Under the pieces are notes generated by a model that worked only from the letters and a program-made list of their open reading frames with translations, was not told the origin of the DNA and made no database searches. A DNA stretch of 64,000 nt from Podocnemis expansa (lineage: Eukaryota > Chordata > Testudines > Podocnemididae): NCBI GenBank assembly GCA_007922195.1, contig ML682014.1:3252369-3316368 (forward strand), read 5' to 3'. Every line of letters begins with the position of its first letter. The stretch's first letter is position 1. The position numbers and the translations under genes were made by a program. Shown here piece after piece: positions 45,796 to 59,255 of the stretch.

Positions 45796-46294
45796 GGTTC
45801 CTACGTAACTCCCACAAAAAAGCATTAGTTCTGCTGCTAAAATCTCACACTGAGAAGTACTGTTTCTCCAGTTTTCTTCTGCCTGCTTGTGTGTACAATT
45901 AGCAACTGTACTGAACCCTGATCATAAAAACTAACTCATCATTTAAAGATCCCATACAACAGAATAATTTTCATAAAAAACTTTTACCATCCCAAATATC
46001 AGAAGAGCAACAAGCCAGGCTTCTTCTCCCTTGCAACCAGAGGAAATAATTAGGGCTAGGGAGGAAATGAGTCTAGGCAAGGCCCCCAACCATAGCAGCC
46101 TACCAACAAAGTTTCAAAAAAATTCTGGCCCCTAAGCTATTGTACATTTATGACAATGCTTTAAGGATAGGTATGTTACCTTCTCGGAAAATATCCACTC
46201 AATCTGCAGCACCAGTCAAAAGAGCCAACAGAATGTTAGCAATCATTAGGAAAGGGACAGATGGGACAGAAAATATACTACCTTGAATGGGGTT

Positions 46295-46790
46295 TTGAAA
46301 ACCTTCCATGTGGGAGAGATTAGTATGAGACTTTTCAACTTGAAAAACAGATGAATAATAGTGGATAGGATAGAAGTCTATACAATCATGACAGGTATGG
46401 AGAAAATAAATAATGAAATGTAATTATTCCTCATAATACAAGAACCAGGGATCAACAAACGTAATTAATAGGCAGCAGATTTAAAAACAAATTAAAAGGA
46501 GTATTTCTTCACACAACACACAATCAACCTATAAAACTCCTTGCCAGGGGATGTTGGGAAGGCCAAAATAACAGCAGAGTTCAAGAAAGAACTAAAATTC
46601 ATGGAGGATAGGTCCATCCATGACTACTGGCTAGGAAGGGGGATGGGCAAGAGTATGGCTCATTTGATGATTACCTGTTCTGTTTATTCCCTCTTAAGTA
46701 CCTGATACTGGCTACTGTTGGAAAACAGGATACTGGGCTAGATGGACCACTGGTCTGACCCACTTTGGTCTTCTTTTGTTTTCTGTGAGG
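46295..46790 (+). mobile_element. Old CR1 3' fragment
   Basis: The sequence GAGACTTTTCAACTTGAAAAACAG, then AGTATTTCTTCACACAACACAC, CTCCTTGCCAGGGGATGTTG and GATACTGGGCTAGATGGACCAC is the CR1 3' region in order. No open frame remains. Confidence 0.82.
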
Positions 46791-46859
46791 AAAGCTCTAA
46801 TTACTGTACAACCTGAACTTGTCAAAGGTAAACAAAAGCATAATATACACAATCCATCT

Positions 46860-48790
46860 CATTAATCAAAAATGATATAAAAATACTTGCAAACATATTG
46901 GCTAGCAGGCTGGAAAAATTAATGAATAATGTGGTCCACTCCAGTTGGGTAGGATTTCTTAAGAAATGCACTGCTCAGATAAAGACAAGTCAGTTAACTA
47001 GTGTTATGGCATCCTATGAGCACTCCAGAAATTCCCATGCTATCATTTCACTCAGTGCAGAGAAAAAGCCTTTGACAGAGTTCACTGGCAATGTTTGTTT
47101 TCTACCCTAGATATATTTCAGTTGGGAAAACCCTTTACTTTATGGATCAAATTGTTACATTACAATCCAACTCTTGCATCCTATCAAACTGCACAATATT
47201 GCCCACTTTGATCTGTTTCGGGGAATTAGGGATGTCCCCTTCTGTTCAGTCTAGCATAGAAATATCTGCATTACTAATTAGTGAAAACAAAAGTATTCAA
47301 GGGATCAAATCAAGGACTCAAAAGACAAAAATCCTTCTGTACGCAGAGGCCTGTCCCTCTATCAACCATCTGGATCAGTTTACCTCATATACCCCACAAA
47401 CACAAAAACTCTGGTAAATTTTCTGGTTACAAGGTAAATTGGGGTTAATCAGAAGCAATGAGGATCTTGCTGGATTTAGCTAAAAGTGGCTCTCCTACAA
47501 CAACACTTAGATGACAAACAGACAAACCTGAGTTATCTTGTCATCCTGTTCCCTAAGGAAATTAAAAACAGTCGAGATTAATCTAGTCCCTTTAATCATA
47601 CAGTTAGAAAATAATTGAAATAAATGGCAGGCACAACCTCCTTCTCTTTGAGAAAAAATAAGCAGCTGAAAGGAATTCTCTCCTCAGAGTCCTTTTCATT
47701 CTGAATTCCCTCCCCATCTGTATTCCTCCCTTTTACTTCAACAAAACCAACAATACAGTGAGGTCCTTCCTGTGAGATGTGTGTGACTAACAAATCCAGA
47801 ATCTCCTCAGATAGATTAGTTTCCTATCAAAATACGTGGGTTTAGATTTCCCAATCTCAAACTTTACCATCAGGTAATAATTCTTAGCCAAGCAGCTAAG
47901 TGGCTAATTCCCTCGTACTGCAAGAGCCCCAGTCTGGCTGAATGGAGGCAAAATTGATCCTTTTCCCTTTCCAGGGCACTGCACTTGGATTACAATCAAT
48001 TCTCTACAGAATAATTACTAACTATTGAGGGAGCCAGAAATACTTGAAATGTCTACTAAATGTAAAAATCACTCCCTACTATACAGCAAAACTTATCTGA
48101 GGTAACTTGAAAATTGCATAGAAGATCAGCCCACATCATCTGCCCAGTCTGGGTTAGGAAAGGGATTTTGACCACCAGTCACTTTACTGAAAATTGTAAC
48201 TTCCTCCCTCTGAAAATATTAAAAGAAAGGTTAATTCTAAAGACTAAGGAGTGGCAATACAGCCAACTATTTGAACATGCGATATGACCACAATGCCAGT
48301 GCTGTCTGGACACACCTGAATCGCTTTTATTTCTCCAACTACTACAAAGATTACCAAGACCTATCACAACGCTATATGCACCCTTGGCCAACAAATCTGA
48401 ATTCAATACAGATACTCTAAAAATGAAATGGGAACATCAACTATGACAATTATAGTCTGCTAACCAATGGAAAAAACAATCGAACCAATGTTCTAAACTG
48501 TTCCCTGGAATTCTGCTTAGTATTAATCCAGCAGCAAATCATATGCACTGGAAACTGACTCTTCAAAACAAGTGCCTCAAAGTCAGATAAATGTCGGTGC
48601 TGTAATTCAGCAGCTGCTAACTTACCCCATATGCTCCCAAAATGCTCCTATACCCATATGTTTTGGGCAGAAACTAATTGGAAAGTTAATTTTTCCCTAG
48701 CAAACACAACTGTATTACAAGTGAAACATGTATGGATGTTAACTGGAATGGATGTTTACCAGAAACTGAATAAATGTAAAAATAATTAAT
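46860..48790 (+). mobile_element. L1/Tx1-like LINE remnant
   Basis: Broken frames spell recognisable L1-clade RT pieces in order: a SRLEKLMNNVVHS segment at about 46898, AIISLSAEK (motif A region, about 47045), SENKSIQGIK and LYAE, a damaged catalytic box (47280-47350), then a zinc-knuckle-like CC..C...L.HM.WAE region near 48598-48670. Stops and frameshifts are frequent, so this is an ancient, inactive copy. Confidence 0.68.
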
Positions 48791-49510
48791 GCTCAGCTGA
48801 ATGAGTTTGCTAAAAGGCTAGCCCGAGAAAAACTGACCAACAATTGAAAACATAAAACACAGATGTCACAGGTTTGATCACCACAAACAGAATTGTATAC
48901 AGTAACAGAAATAATCAGGAAAAATTCTCAGATATAGGTTGCTTTCCTAGAATTACCTGCACGATCCCATTAAATGATCCTCATCTCCCTTTCCTTGTTC
49001 TTTACTTTCTTCCCTTCCCATCTTTACTTCATTGCTGAGTTCTGCCTATATTCTTCATTTTACTTCACTTAGTTGGATCTTTATACACAAATTATTTGTA
49101 AATTGTGCAATAGAGGCAATCGACCTCTATTTTAACAATTCACACTATATAAAATTAAATGTTCCAAGTATAGGTAAGGTTGACTAGCACATGGTTATTA
49201 TACTATGAAAAGTTTATATACTATGAGACGTTCATACACAGTTCTTTTTTCTCTATAATTTACATATTTTAAAAAAATAACAAAGATTCCCATATAAATC
49301 CTGTACCATACATAGGCTTAGCAGAATATGTTTTTAATAACTAATTTTGACAGACACTATTGATGTTTATTTTTAAGCATTTTTTAAAGTTTTATAAATA
49401 CACATTTTCACAATTGTGGGACTAGGAATGGTCACACTATAATTATTTAAAGACAGACTTGTGATTCAAAAAGTACATTTATTAATAAAAATCCAATCCT
49501 TCAAAATTTA

Positions 49511-49815
49511 GACCATGTCTACACTACAAATTTAGTCAGCCTAAGTGACATCAGCATATAGCCACTGTTGTTATTAAATCGCTTGTCTGCGCACACTTGG
49601 CTCTTGTGTTTATGCAGCACATCCTTATTAGGAGCATTTGTATCTTTTGTATTGTAAGTATAGCATACACTGAACAGCTTCTGAAGGGCAGAAACAATTG
49701 ATACAAACCGTGCAGTGTTTACTTTGTCAGTGTATCAACCTACCGTGATTACATCTATGCTGCTTGGGGAGGTGGCGTTTACTAAATCGGTGAGAGCACC
49801 TCTTACATCGGCGGG
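49511..49815. mobile_element. PIF/Harbinger-type MITE
   Basis: It starts GACCATGTCTACACTACAAATTTAG, matching the GTCTACACTA termini of the Harbinger elements here. It continues with AGCCTAAGTGACATCAGCATA and ends in a GGTGAGAGCACCTCTTACATCGG stretch. The right terminus is lost where a palindromic repeat begins. Confidence 0.6.
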
Positions 49816-49829
49816 ATCCAAATTTAAAA

Positions 49830-49960
49830 GAAGATATTCCAACAGCTATGTTCACCTAACATACCACAGTTTCCATTTAATACATTTGATAAAGTGGAAT
49901 TAAACACACGAAAGCTCATGCAATAAATGTGTTAGTCTTTAAAAGTGCCACATCTTAAAA
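49830..49960. repeat. Penelope-linked repeat fragment
   Basis: It shares ATGTTCACCTAACATACCACAGTTTCC, TTTGATAAAGTGG and GTTAGTCTTTAAAAGTGCCAC with the 35.8 kb fragment. Only one arm is present. Confidence 0.72.
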
Positions 49961-51995
49961 AAGTACCATCTTCACCATGTGTGTCAACTAGTGTTGCCAA
50001 CTCCTTCAAATTGATCGGAAAAGGTGATTCTCTGTCCCTGGTGCAGGAGATCTCACACCTGCAACTCCTCATCCCTCCATCAATCCACATTCATATTAGT
50101 TTTGCTCCCTCCCCACCCACCACCCGCATAAATTATTAGCCTGTTGGCCTTCACATACACCCCTATACACACCCATACCATTTCCCAGGTCTGATGCTGC
50201 AGAAGAGGTGGCAGACAAGGAAAAGGAAAACCGCCCTGAGCACAAAGAAAGAGAGGAGGGAGGAAGAAACCATGCTGAGCTGCTGAGCCTTCCCCTCCAT
50301 TCCATTCCTTTCCCTTCCGGGGTGAGGAAGAGAGCTCTGACTAATCTCCGTTCAACAGCCTTGGTTCAATTTGTTTCTCAGGATGTGGAAGGGAGGGAAA
50401 GGCAGACAGTCAGAGGAGTTTTTCCCTAGACAGTGCTCAAATTCATTAATCCAGGTGAAATCCCACAGCTCACAAAAAAAAGGGGAATGTTATTGTTTCA
50501 TTATGGGTTTCTCCTAGGTCATTCATGTAGATTTTCACTAAGCAAAAACGCAAGGGGCCCAGAATAAAGCATGTAAGCATATATGCTTGTTCTAAGAGTA
50601 ACTGCAGCTTAATCCCCTAGGTACTGCATTATACAAATATTATAAAAATGCAGTCTAAGTTACATAGGGCATGACTTCCAGTCATGAACAGTTTAATGAG
50701 TACTGATGCAAGGGATCATCTATCAGGATAACCTTTAGATTAAAACTTCGACATTCAGCAGGCACAGTAAAATGCAGTGGCAGGAAGATAAAGCTAGACA
50801 AATTCAAGCTAGAAATAATAGACACACTTTAAGGAATGAGGCTCAATAACCATTAGTACAGCATACTAAAGCATATGGTAGATTCTTCATCACAGTCTAT
50901 AAATCTAGATAAGATAAGATATTTTTCTAAAAGATATGCTATATTTAAAAATACAGCTGCTGATGAAGAAACCACTGGGTGAAACTCTATGGCCTAAGTT
51001 ATGCTGCTCAGACTAGACAATCATAATGGCCCTTTTTTGGCCCTAAAATCTAACACAACACTCAAAAAGGTTTCATAACTATTTGTAAAATACAAGGGAT
51101 GCTTTCAATAAAAAATACCCTCCAAAATGTGTACCAATAATTTAAAATATCAATACGCTGTACTGTATTACAAAAGCAATAGAAAATAATACTGAAAATA
51201 TATAGTGCCACCATTTGTCAGCCTTGAAAAATTCCACATTCCTACTCAAATACCTGTTTTGCTTTTCTTGTTTTTTCTTTTTTTGTTTCAGCATTAGAGT
51301 AAAAATTCGCTCTTTTTTATTACTATTTGTTATACTAGTAAGAGGCAGGTAAGCAGATTTTGTCCCTGATTTTGGACTGGTAATTGGCCTAATGATTTTC
51401 TGTAGCTGAATCATCATTTAAATCAATCCTGTGTCCTCACCTTGAATACGGTATCTGCAGAGCAAAAGAGTGAGAGATAGACATATAAAATAGACATAGT
51501 AGACACACAAAATAATGAATGAATGTTAATGTTCAGTTGACTATCCTCTTCCTAATAAGAACAAGAGACCACCCCACACAAACTCAAAGGAAAAAACTAA
51601 TAAGGTATTTACTTCCCTGAATCACTTCCAAGCACCACATAATTAACACCTAGCACAAACGACTATTGGCGCTCTTGTAATACAAACTAACATTATCGTC
51701 AACCACCACCTGTGGAAATCACTGCCAAAAAGGATCACTGAAGCAGAAAGTTTTGTGGCTCTTGATGGGCATGGTATGAGAACAGAATTCAAAACCAGAC
51801 TGGAAATTTCTATCAGTAATAATATCATTCATAATTGCATATGCTGTAATTAAATCTGTGAAGTATCAACCCCATGTTTCAGTAATTACACACAGATTAT
51901 GCACCAGTATAATTACTGTAATTAAGGATTTTTTTTTAAAATCAAAATAGTTATATTTGTACAACACTTATCCCCGTATAAAAATGTACTGTAGT

Positions 51996-52704
51996 CTGGT
52001 CTACACTAGGGAGTTCTGTCAATCAAAGTCAGCTTTGACCGGACAACACAGAGGTGATGCATATACTGCTATCAACGCCCCTCACCCCCCGACAAAACTG
52101 CCCTGTTTCTTCAACAAAATAAAACCACCCCAATCACGAGCAGTATAGGACTTTTGGTGGCTTAGTGCACTGCATTATCAGTGCAGGCACTCTCCCCTTC
52201 CACCAGCATGGAGCTATCATTCTTGTCACTTTTGAGAAGCCCAGGCTGCTAGTCTCCACTTTTGGCTGGGAGCCAGGGCAGGAAGCCTTGATGCTTCTCC
52301 ACCTGCTTCCCACCATGGCAGACAATACAGCTAAGCCATGAAGCTGATGAGACTGCTTATTCCAGCAGACAGCAGGAAACAGAGAAACCCAGCAGCTCCC
52401 TCATGGCCACAGGAAGCCTGCGAGAGTGAGAGTACTTCTCAGATCCCTACACTGCTCCTTAGGTTGATGGACGTACATCTGGTAAGGACATGCTCCACTA
52501 ACCCAAGGAGAGCAAGTATGGACATTACCCATTATTGCAATTACAGCCATGGCTGTTAAGTTCACCTATATTAAGTCAACTTAGTTTTTAAGTGGAGACA
52601 TGGACTTATACTAGGACAGCTTCTTTCCCTTCCCTTATGGGAACAGGTGTACTGGTAGAGGAAACTTTTTTACTGACAAAACTGCATCCACAGTAGGTGT
52701 TTGT
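51996..52704. mobile_element. PIF/Harbinger-related element (degenerate)
   Basis: The left end CTGGTCTACACTAGGGAGTTCTGTCAATC resembles the reverse complement of the right end, AAACACCTACTGTGGATGCAGTTTTGTCAGT. There is no intact frame inside. Confidence 0.5.
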
Positions 52705-53689
52705 TTCACCTAAAGACAAACATTAAACACCTGAGGTTAAAAAGAAACTTTCTATACACATTGCAAAATTGTACATTGTGTGTTTTCTTGAACCTTCCGT
52801 GAAGCATTTAAAAGATACCACTGTCAGAGACAACATACCAAATTAGGCAGGCCACTTCAGAAACCAAAGAAATATTTCACAGAAAAGTCTCATGTTTATT
52901 TAGCATTGTAGCAGAATAGTCTGCTATTTTTTGTGTACTACAGAATCCTTTCTTCTACCTTAATTAAACTTTACAAAAACACTGCAGGTCTATAGCAGTT
53001 GTATTTCTTTTAATCTCTGATATTTCTGACACCTCCAAAGATCATCTTTTGATCTAATCTTTTGTCACTTTCCAATTTAAATGTCCTACAATAATGAACT
53101 CTGAAATTGGTTAAGCATTTCCAAATCAGTAGATGCCAGATATTGCTGCCATTTCTTTTCTTTTTAAAACTGACTTGATTTATTTTAGACTATTAATTGT
53201 ATTGCACTGCAGTAAATATGTATGCTTTTATATATTGTAAGACGATAATGAAACTCAGGACTTGAAAAATGTTAGTTTGCTATTTAATAGCAAAGGCATG
53301 GTCTACATTAGAGAGTCCCCATAATGCCCACTGTAGCCACTATGGTCACAAACTCTGCTGCTCAGCAGCCAGGAATACATCTTTCCCTTTTTAAAACCCT
53401 GCGAATTTTTGAAATTCCATTTCCTGTTTGCTTGGTGTGGAGAGATCACCTAGCAACTGCCCAGCTAACCATCCCAGCGCCATGCTCCTGCCTGGAGCGC
53501 AGAGAAGGTGTTAAATCTCCTGGCTTTGTGGGGAGAAGAGGCTGTGCAGACTAGCTCTGATCCAGCTGCAGAAACATCAGTATCTAAAATCAGATTGCCC
53601 AGGGCACAGGGGAGAAGGGTCTCCAAAAGGACCTATAGCAATGCTGAGTGAAAGCCAAAGACTTGCAAGAGTACTAGAAGGCAAGGGAA

Positions 53690-53960
53690 GATAATCCGTT
53701 TGGTGCAGCACCATAGACATGCTGCTTTTACAAAGAGCTGCATGTTATCTTTGGTGGAGACTTCATCACCAGCTCCCAGGACCCCATGGATACTTCAGGG
53801 GAGCTTGAGTTACAAGCCCCCAAAGTGAACTGTGAAGAGATGGTGTTGATAGAGGAAGAGGAGGAGTAGTGGGACCAGGCAACCAGGGGATCCCATGGCA
53901 CAGTGAGCCAGGATCTTTTTGACTTCAGAGCAATCAAGTCAGTCCCTACAGTCCAGCATG
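53690..53960 (+). pseudogene. Harbinger Myb-like protein remnant
   Basis: One frame reads ELHVIFGGDFITSSQDPMDTS, followed by an acidic run EEMVLIEEEEE and, after a stop, SQDLF. This is the linker of the turtle-type Harbinger Myb-like protein (ELxAILGGD ... MDTS ... acidic ... SQDLF). It is truncated and interrupted. In the family this protein binds the transposon ends and brings the nuclease to DNA. Confidence 0.65.
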
Positions 53961-55389
53961 GGCAAGCCTGATGAAGAGGAAAGAACCTCTGTTACGCATG
54001 AAGTTTTCTTTCTTCTTGCAGAGATACACCTGTTCATTTACTCTTTTTTAATCATGCTAGAAGAGGTAGTGGAATAACCAACAAGGTTGCTATCTGCATC
54101 TCATCTCCCTTGTAGGTAGGCAAAGGGGGCCATGCAGAACAGCTTGTTTATGTGCACCAGGCTCTCTCATGAATCCTCCACAGAAATTTCACGGTAACTT
54201 TCCTGGAGAGAGTCTGCAACTCTCTGCCAAAGATTTTTTGGGAGGGCTGCCTTTTTTCTTATGCCTCAGTAAAACACTTTCCCACACCACTTGGCAGTTA
54301 CTTCAGCAGGCATCACTGGAGCACACACCCACAGGCTAGTAGCATAGGTATGCTGTAGATAGCCAGATGTGTGCTAGAGCTGGTTCCTTTCCTTTACCCT
54401 CATAAGTGAGATATCAGCTAAAATCACCACCACAATGCTGATATTCAATTCAATCCAATGAGAATCTATCCCCTCACTTGGCCATACTCACCATGGCTGG
54501 AATGTGCTGCCAATGTTCTATGAATCCCAAGGAGAACTGAGGGTGCAGTGCTCGTAACTTATGAGGATCAGCAGGTGTGAGTTCAGCATAGCAAGTTTCC
54601 ATGATTTTTCTGAATCCATTCACAATAGCACCTTTTCCAGCTGGAAATGTGACCACGAGGGTCTCTCTGCTCATACTAGCAGAGTGGCTCAGCCAGACAA
54701 GGAGAAGAAAGAGGACATGGAAAGATGTGTTCCAAGAGGTCATGCAGGCCTCACTGCTTCTGATACCAAACACAGGGCTTTGAGCATCACCCTCATGGGT
54801 TGACTAGAGAGGGACACTGCAGGGCAGAAAAGCACAGGACAAAGAAGCATATGTACAGCAGGAGATACAAGCACTTCTCAAGCGGCAAACAGACATGCTG
54901 GAGACTCTTGCTGACTCTCAGGCTCAACAGAAGCAACATGGTCACGTTGCTCTGCAGGCAGAGAGAGGCACATTACCAGAAGTCTAGTTGCATGCATCTG
55001 TGCTGCACTACCACTCTACCCCAAGAGAGAGCACAATCACAGTCACACATACAACAAACTGCAGAAGACACAATTGGTGTATGGCTCTGTAAAATGAAAA
55101 GGGGTTGGAATAAAAGTCTATTTATGGAAATTTCATCTTCATTAGTTGCCAACACAAGCCAGCTGGGGCTGAGATCATTTACAGATAATGGCAACAGGTG
55201 CAAATACAATATGTTACTACGCGCAGAGTGCTCATTACGAGGTTCATCCAGTCCAAGCACAATACTGTGGCTCATTATTAAAATGGTTTTTCAACATCTC
55301 TGAGCCATATAGCTCCCTGTTGAGCACTTCTTGTAGCCCTGTTATCTGGCTGCTCAAAATCAGCTGACAGCACTTTACCTCCACCCCAG

Positions 55390-56115
55390 CAGAAACTCCT
55401 CCCTCTTTGCTTCACAGGTATTATGGAGCACACAGCAGACAGCTATAAGCACTGGGATATTGTTTCCACTGAGGTCTAATCTCTTGAGCAGACAGTGCCA
55501 GTGGCCTTTCAAAATGGCCAAACACACATTCTACTGCCATTAAGAAAGTGCTGAGCCTCTAACCGAAGTACTCCTTGTTGCTATTGAGGTGGCCACTGTA
55601 TGGCTTCACGAGCCAAGGGAGTAAGGAGTAGGCTGGATCTTCCAGGGTCTGCTGGCATTTCAACACCTCCACTGGTAATACTCTGGTCTGGAAAGAAAAT
55701 CCTTGCTTGCAGCTTACTGAACAGCCCTATGTTATTAAAGATGTACTTTCTCTGACTATTCTACGTTGATGTTAGTAAAACCTCCCCAGTCACAACCCCA
55801 CTGCCTGCAATATCATAGAAAAGTAGCCCTTTCATCCATTGTACCCTGTGGCAAGTTGGTCTGACGCCCAAATAGCGATATGCATGCCATCTACTGCCAT
55901 GTCCCTCCTCACCCCAAGTTCAGGAATCCCATTACTGCAAAGCCTTTCACTTTGTCCCGCATGTTGTCCAGAGTCACAGTCCATTGTAGCATGACACACG
56001 GTCATCACAGCAAATCACACACTGGATTTCCCAACTCCAAACTGATTCTTGACAAAACTGATTTCTCAGGCCCAGAACCAGCACGCCACCATAGGAAGCT
56101 GCTCCATGAATTCTG
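55390..56115 (-). pseudogene. Harbinger DDE nuclease (HARBI1-like) remnant
   Basis: On the - strand the nucleotide sequence follows the usual Harbinger nuclease order in recognisable blocks. These include the reverse complements of TATCATAGAAAAGTAGCCC, CGATATGCATGCCATCTACTG (the DG(T/V)H-type metal-binding segment), GGAATCCCATTACTGCAAAGCC and TTCACGAGCCAAGGGAGTAAGG. Multiple stops and frameshifts make it non-functional. It is a transposon gene, not host HARBI1. Confidence 0.65.
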
Positions 56116-57204
56116 ATATCTTTGTATTATTTATCTCCCACAGCAAGCTGGACTACAAGGAATCATCATGTTATGCACAGATCTTCTGGCAGCTTTGTAA
56201 ATAATGCAGGATCAGGAGCATCACCATAGCGCTAATCTGCGCAAGATCCATGTTTCTCATAGAGATGGTACATGAGAAGGTTTGAATGGCTCTTGAAAAG
56301 AGGCGTGAAACGTTATGGGATGCAGATAACATTATGGGATGGAGAAAACTGCATAACGAGACATTGAAACCATGTTCCCAGTTACCCCTGCATGACTTGT
56401 TTGCTCCATGAGGCACTACAAACCCTTCCCAAAAAACCTTGCACTAGAGGGCAGCAAGTTGCACAGTGGAATAACTTCCCTCCAGTGCATTGCTGTCTAT
56501 ATTTATGCAAGTGCTGGTTGAGGATGTGCATCACTGACACAAGAAGCATAGCGTGAACATGCAAAAGTGATTTAATTATTGAGGTGCTGTATGTTAGTTT
56601 AACTTTGGTGAATTTAGGTTTATAGTGTAGACTTGTTACAAGACTATGCAGATTAGCCAGGGTGAAAAATACAGATGCAGCCATATCCTAAGAAATTTCT
56701 CCTGAAATTAAAAAGATTAAATCCATTGCTCACTATTTATTGGGTACTTTATGTAATTACAGCATGTTATCAACTTTCTATTTAATATTTTTAAAGATAA
56801 TAAAATCTCTTGCTTTAGTTAGCCCTTATTCTTCCTAGTTTCATTGACCTTTTTTTCTCCCTTCGTGACTGCTATCTCCTCTTTATTTTCTCTTTCTTCC
56901 TCCAAAACCTCCATTTCTCTCTCTCTTCCCCTCAGTATGCCACATCTCGTATCTTGTATCAATCCCTCCTTCTCTTCTATGTCTATGCTCTCACAAACAT
57001 GAACATCATTCCCAAACCCAATCCATCCCACAAGCATTTTAACATTTTAACAGATGCCTAAGAGCCAGATAATTAGATATTAGTCAAGAACTAATAGAAA
57101 TGATGAGGGGACTCCCATTGTCCAGGTGCCAAAAGAAAAGGAGAGGGTACAATAACGAATACAACATGTCATTCTTCAAGTAAGTTTGGCTCTGAAATTA
57201 GCTC

Positions 57205-57315
57205 TGGCACTTTTAAAGACTAACACATTTAAATTTATTAGTCTTTAAACATACTACAGGGCTCCTGGTTTGTTTTGCTGAACTAGACTAATACAGCTAC
57301 CCCTTTGGAACTTAT
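57205..57315. repeat. Penelope-linked repeat, collapsed palindrome
   Basis: Two short arms, GGCACTTTTAAAGACTAACAC and TTATTAGTCTTTAAACATACTAC, lie almost back to back with no loop. The usual right end TTTTGCTGAACTAGACTAATACAGC follows. Confidence 0.72.
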
Positions 57316-59255
57316 AAAGTGCTCCCTTTCCCCTCTCTGCAAATCAACTCTGCCTACTGGAAAGAAAATGTGCTCACATATTGTATGTCTTGTGGCTGTT
57401 CCCATGGATGGTCTTAGGGATCCTGGGGCCCCAGGCAAAAGTTAAGAAGGGGACCTCCCACACTGCCTGGAGAGCCCTCTCCTTGACTTTAGACACCCCA
57501 CTTCACCAGGACCTCCATCAGGCCCCCCCACCAGGCCCTGCCTGGCCTCTTGTCCCTCCCACATTCACCCTCCTCTGCTCCCACCAGGGCCACTGCCAGG
57601 TCCCCAACCCACACAGAGGCGGCACAGAAGCGGTGCAGACCCCATGTGACCCTGGGCAGCTGCCCACGCTGCCGATCCACAAAGACCACTAGTTTCTGTT
57701 CCTTTCATTTCAGGACCTCTACCAAAAGCATCAGAGGTCTCTACTTCTCTGCCATTAGTTATCTCATGGCTGCTCTCATAAGTGTGTTTGTTTCTATTAG
57801 CTCACTTTTATCATAGCATTTTGGCAACTGTGAGGGAGATGTTGGCACTGCTCTACTCACTTCAGCACCCTGCTCCTACTCAAGAGGTTTCCCAATCATC
57901 AAGAGAAATTGTCCTGATCCTTGTCCGAGTCCTGTGGACAATCACACTGATTAGTTTTACTTTGCTGCACTTTGGCAAAGCTATGAACAGCTGGAAAGGA
58001 ACTAGAGCTGTTGTCCACCTCCAACTTCAGCAGGAAGAAGCTGCATTAGTTTGGACACCATTCATATTTGATGGTAGGTTATTTTTGGCAAACTTATAAC
58101 TTCTTTTTAAAGGGAAGTTTCAACTCTGTAGAAGCTGACAGCACTTCCCCAAGAAACTTTTTACTAGCTTTATGTAATTCACCAAAGCCATTTTCAAGTT
58201 CTGTGGAGGGTTAGTTTATTATTTTTCAATTTAATATTTAACGTAATAATTGATTTACTTTCTAAGGCTATATCTTTTATAACATGACACACTAATAGAA
58301 CCTGTGCAGAAATCATATTAAAATTTCAAAACTGTGTAAATTGGGGGTCAGATATAAATATAGCAGAACTTCACCAGCAATTATCTTAAACACATTTTTT
58401 AGTATAACATTGTTTGGTAACAAAAAATGTATATTACTGAGCTGTAGTACGTCTGAAACTTATATAAGGAATTTTTTGTACAGTTCTTTTATGCTTCAAC
58501 TTTATGGAAACACTAGGTTTCACACTTAACCCGAGATTTTCATTTGAAGCGAGGATTAAACCACCTTGTTATGTATGAAAAATACAAATCTTACCAGACT
58601 ATAGCACTTGTTCTTTGAACATAAAATTTGAGGAATTTACAAGTAAAATCCATTCTTGTATGTGCTAAAATTAACAAAAAATGGGTAATTTAGGAAATGT
58701 ATTACCTTTTGTCAGACTGTTTTGTCCCAAGTGTTCTTGATGGAATGAATAACACAGACCTTTCAAGTTTCTCTTAGCTAAAACTCACTGCTATCATATG
58801 AATAAACTACATTTGGAGATTCTTTTTAACAATTAATGGTCATTTATTCCTGTAAATTTTCAAAAGTGAAAATATTTTCTTCAGCAGAGGCTGTCAAATA
58901 GTATTCTTCTACCAGGATATCAAAAGACCTGCCCTGTTTCAAAGTATTTGCCTATTGCTCTCCATGTCAGTGAAGGCACAAATCTGTCATTAGCAAATAT
59001 GGTCTTTCAAAATGGCCACCAGCCCCCACTGTGCCAAGAGTTATGTCTAGCTGCCCTCAGGAAAGATGGTGTACCCTATGAAGAAAAGAATAATGAAAAA
59101 AATTAATGTCTTTAAAAATCAGTATAATCTAAGCTGAGACTACACACTTTATCATGCATAATTCATAACTGCATGGTTTTGCTTCAGGGTGCAATTAAAG
59201 GTGTTCAAATGTCTGCCCAAACCTTAGCAATCTTTGGATTTATTGTAAGTTTAAC

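Larger units (their letters stand above)
53297..56637. mobile_element. PIF/Harbinger DNA transposon, nearly full length, decayed
   Basis: The left end CATGGTCTACATTAGAGAG and the reverse complement of the right end, ACAAGTCTACACTATAAACC, are inverted termini. Between them are remnants of the two genes typical of the superfamily: a Myb-like DNA-binding protein on + (53690-53960) and a DDE nuclease on - (about 55390-56115). All frames are interrupted, so it cannot transpose. Its termini match the short GTCTACACTA elements in this window. Confidence 0.78.

Noticed and set aside
51142..51417. Exon-like lysine-rich - strand ORF ending at a possible donor (AACAG|GTATTT)
   Set aside because: Lysine runs come from A-rich sequence. 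No match to ZZZ3, and the same stretch also contains an equally good-looking splice acceptor on the opposite strand, so the signals are not specific.
54800..55303. 167-codon + strand ORF
   Set aside because: Lies inside the decayed Harbinger element in a frame unrelated to its Myb-like gene.
57381..57692. GC-rich stretch with overlapping ORFs on both strands, considered as a CpG island or first exon
   Set aside because: Proline-rich translation from a C-rich, CpG-poor repeat-like segment. No promoter or splice context.
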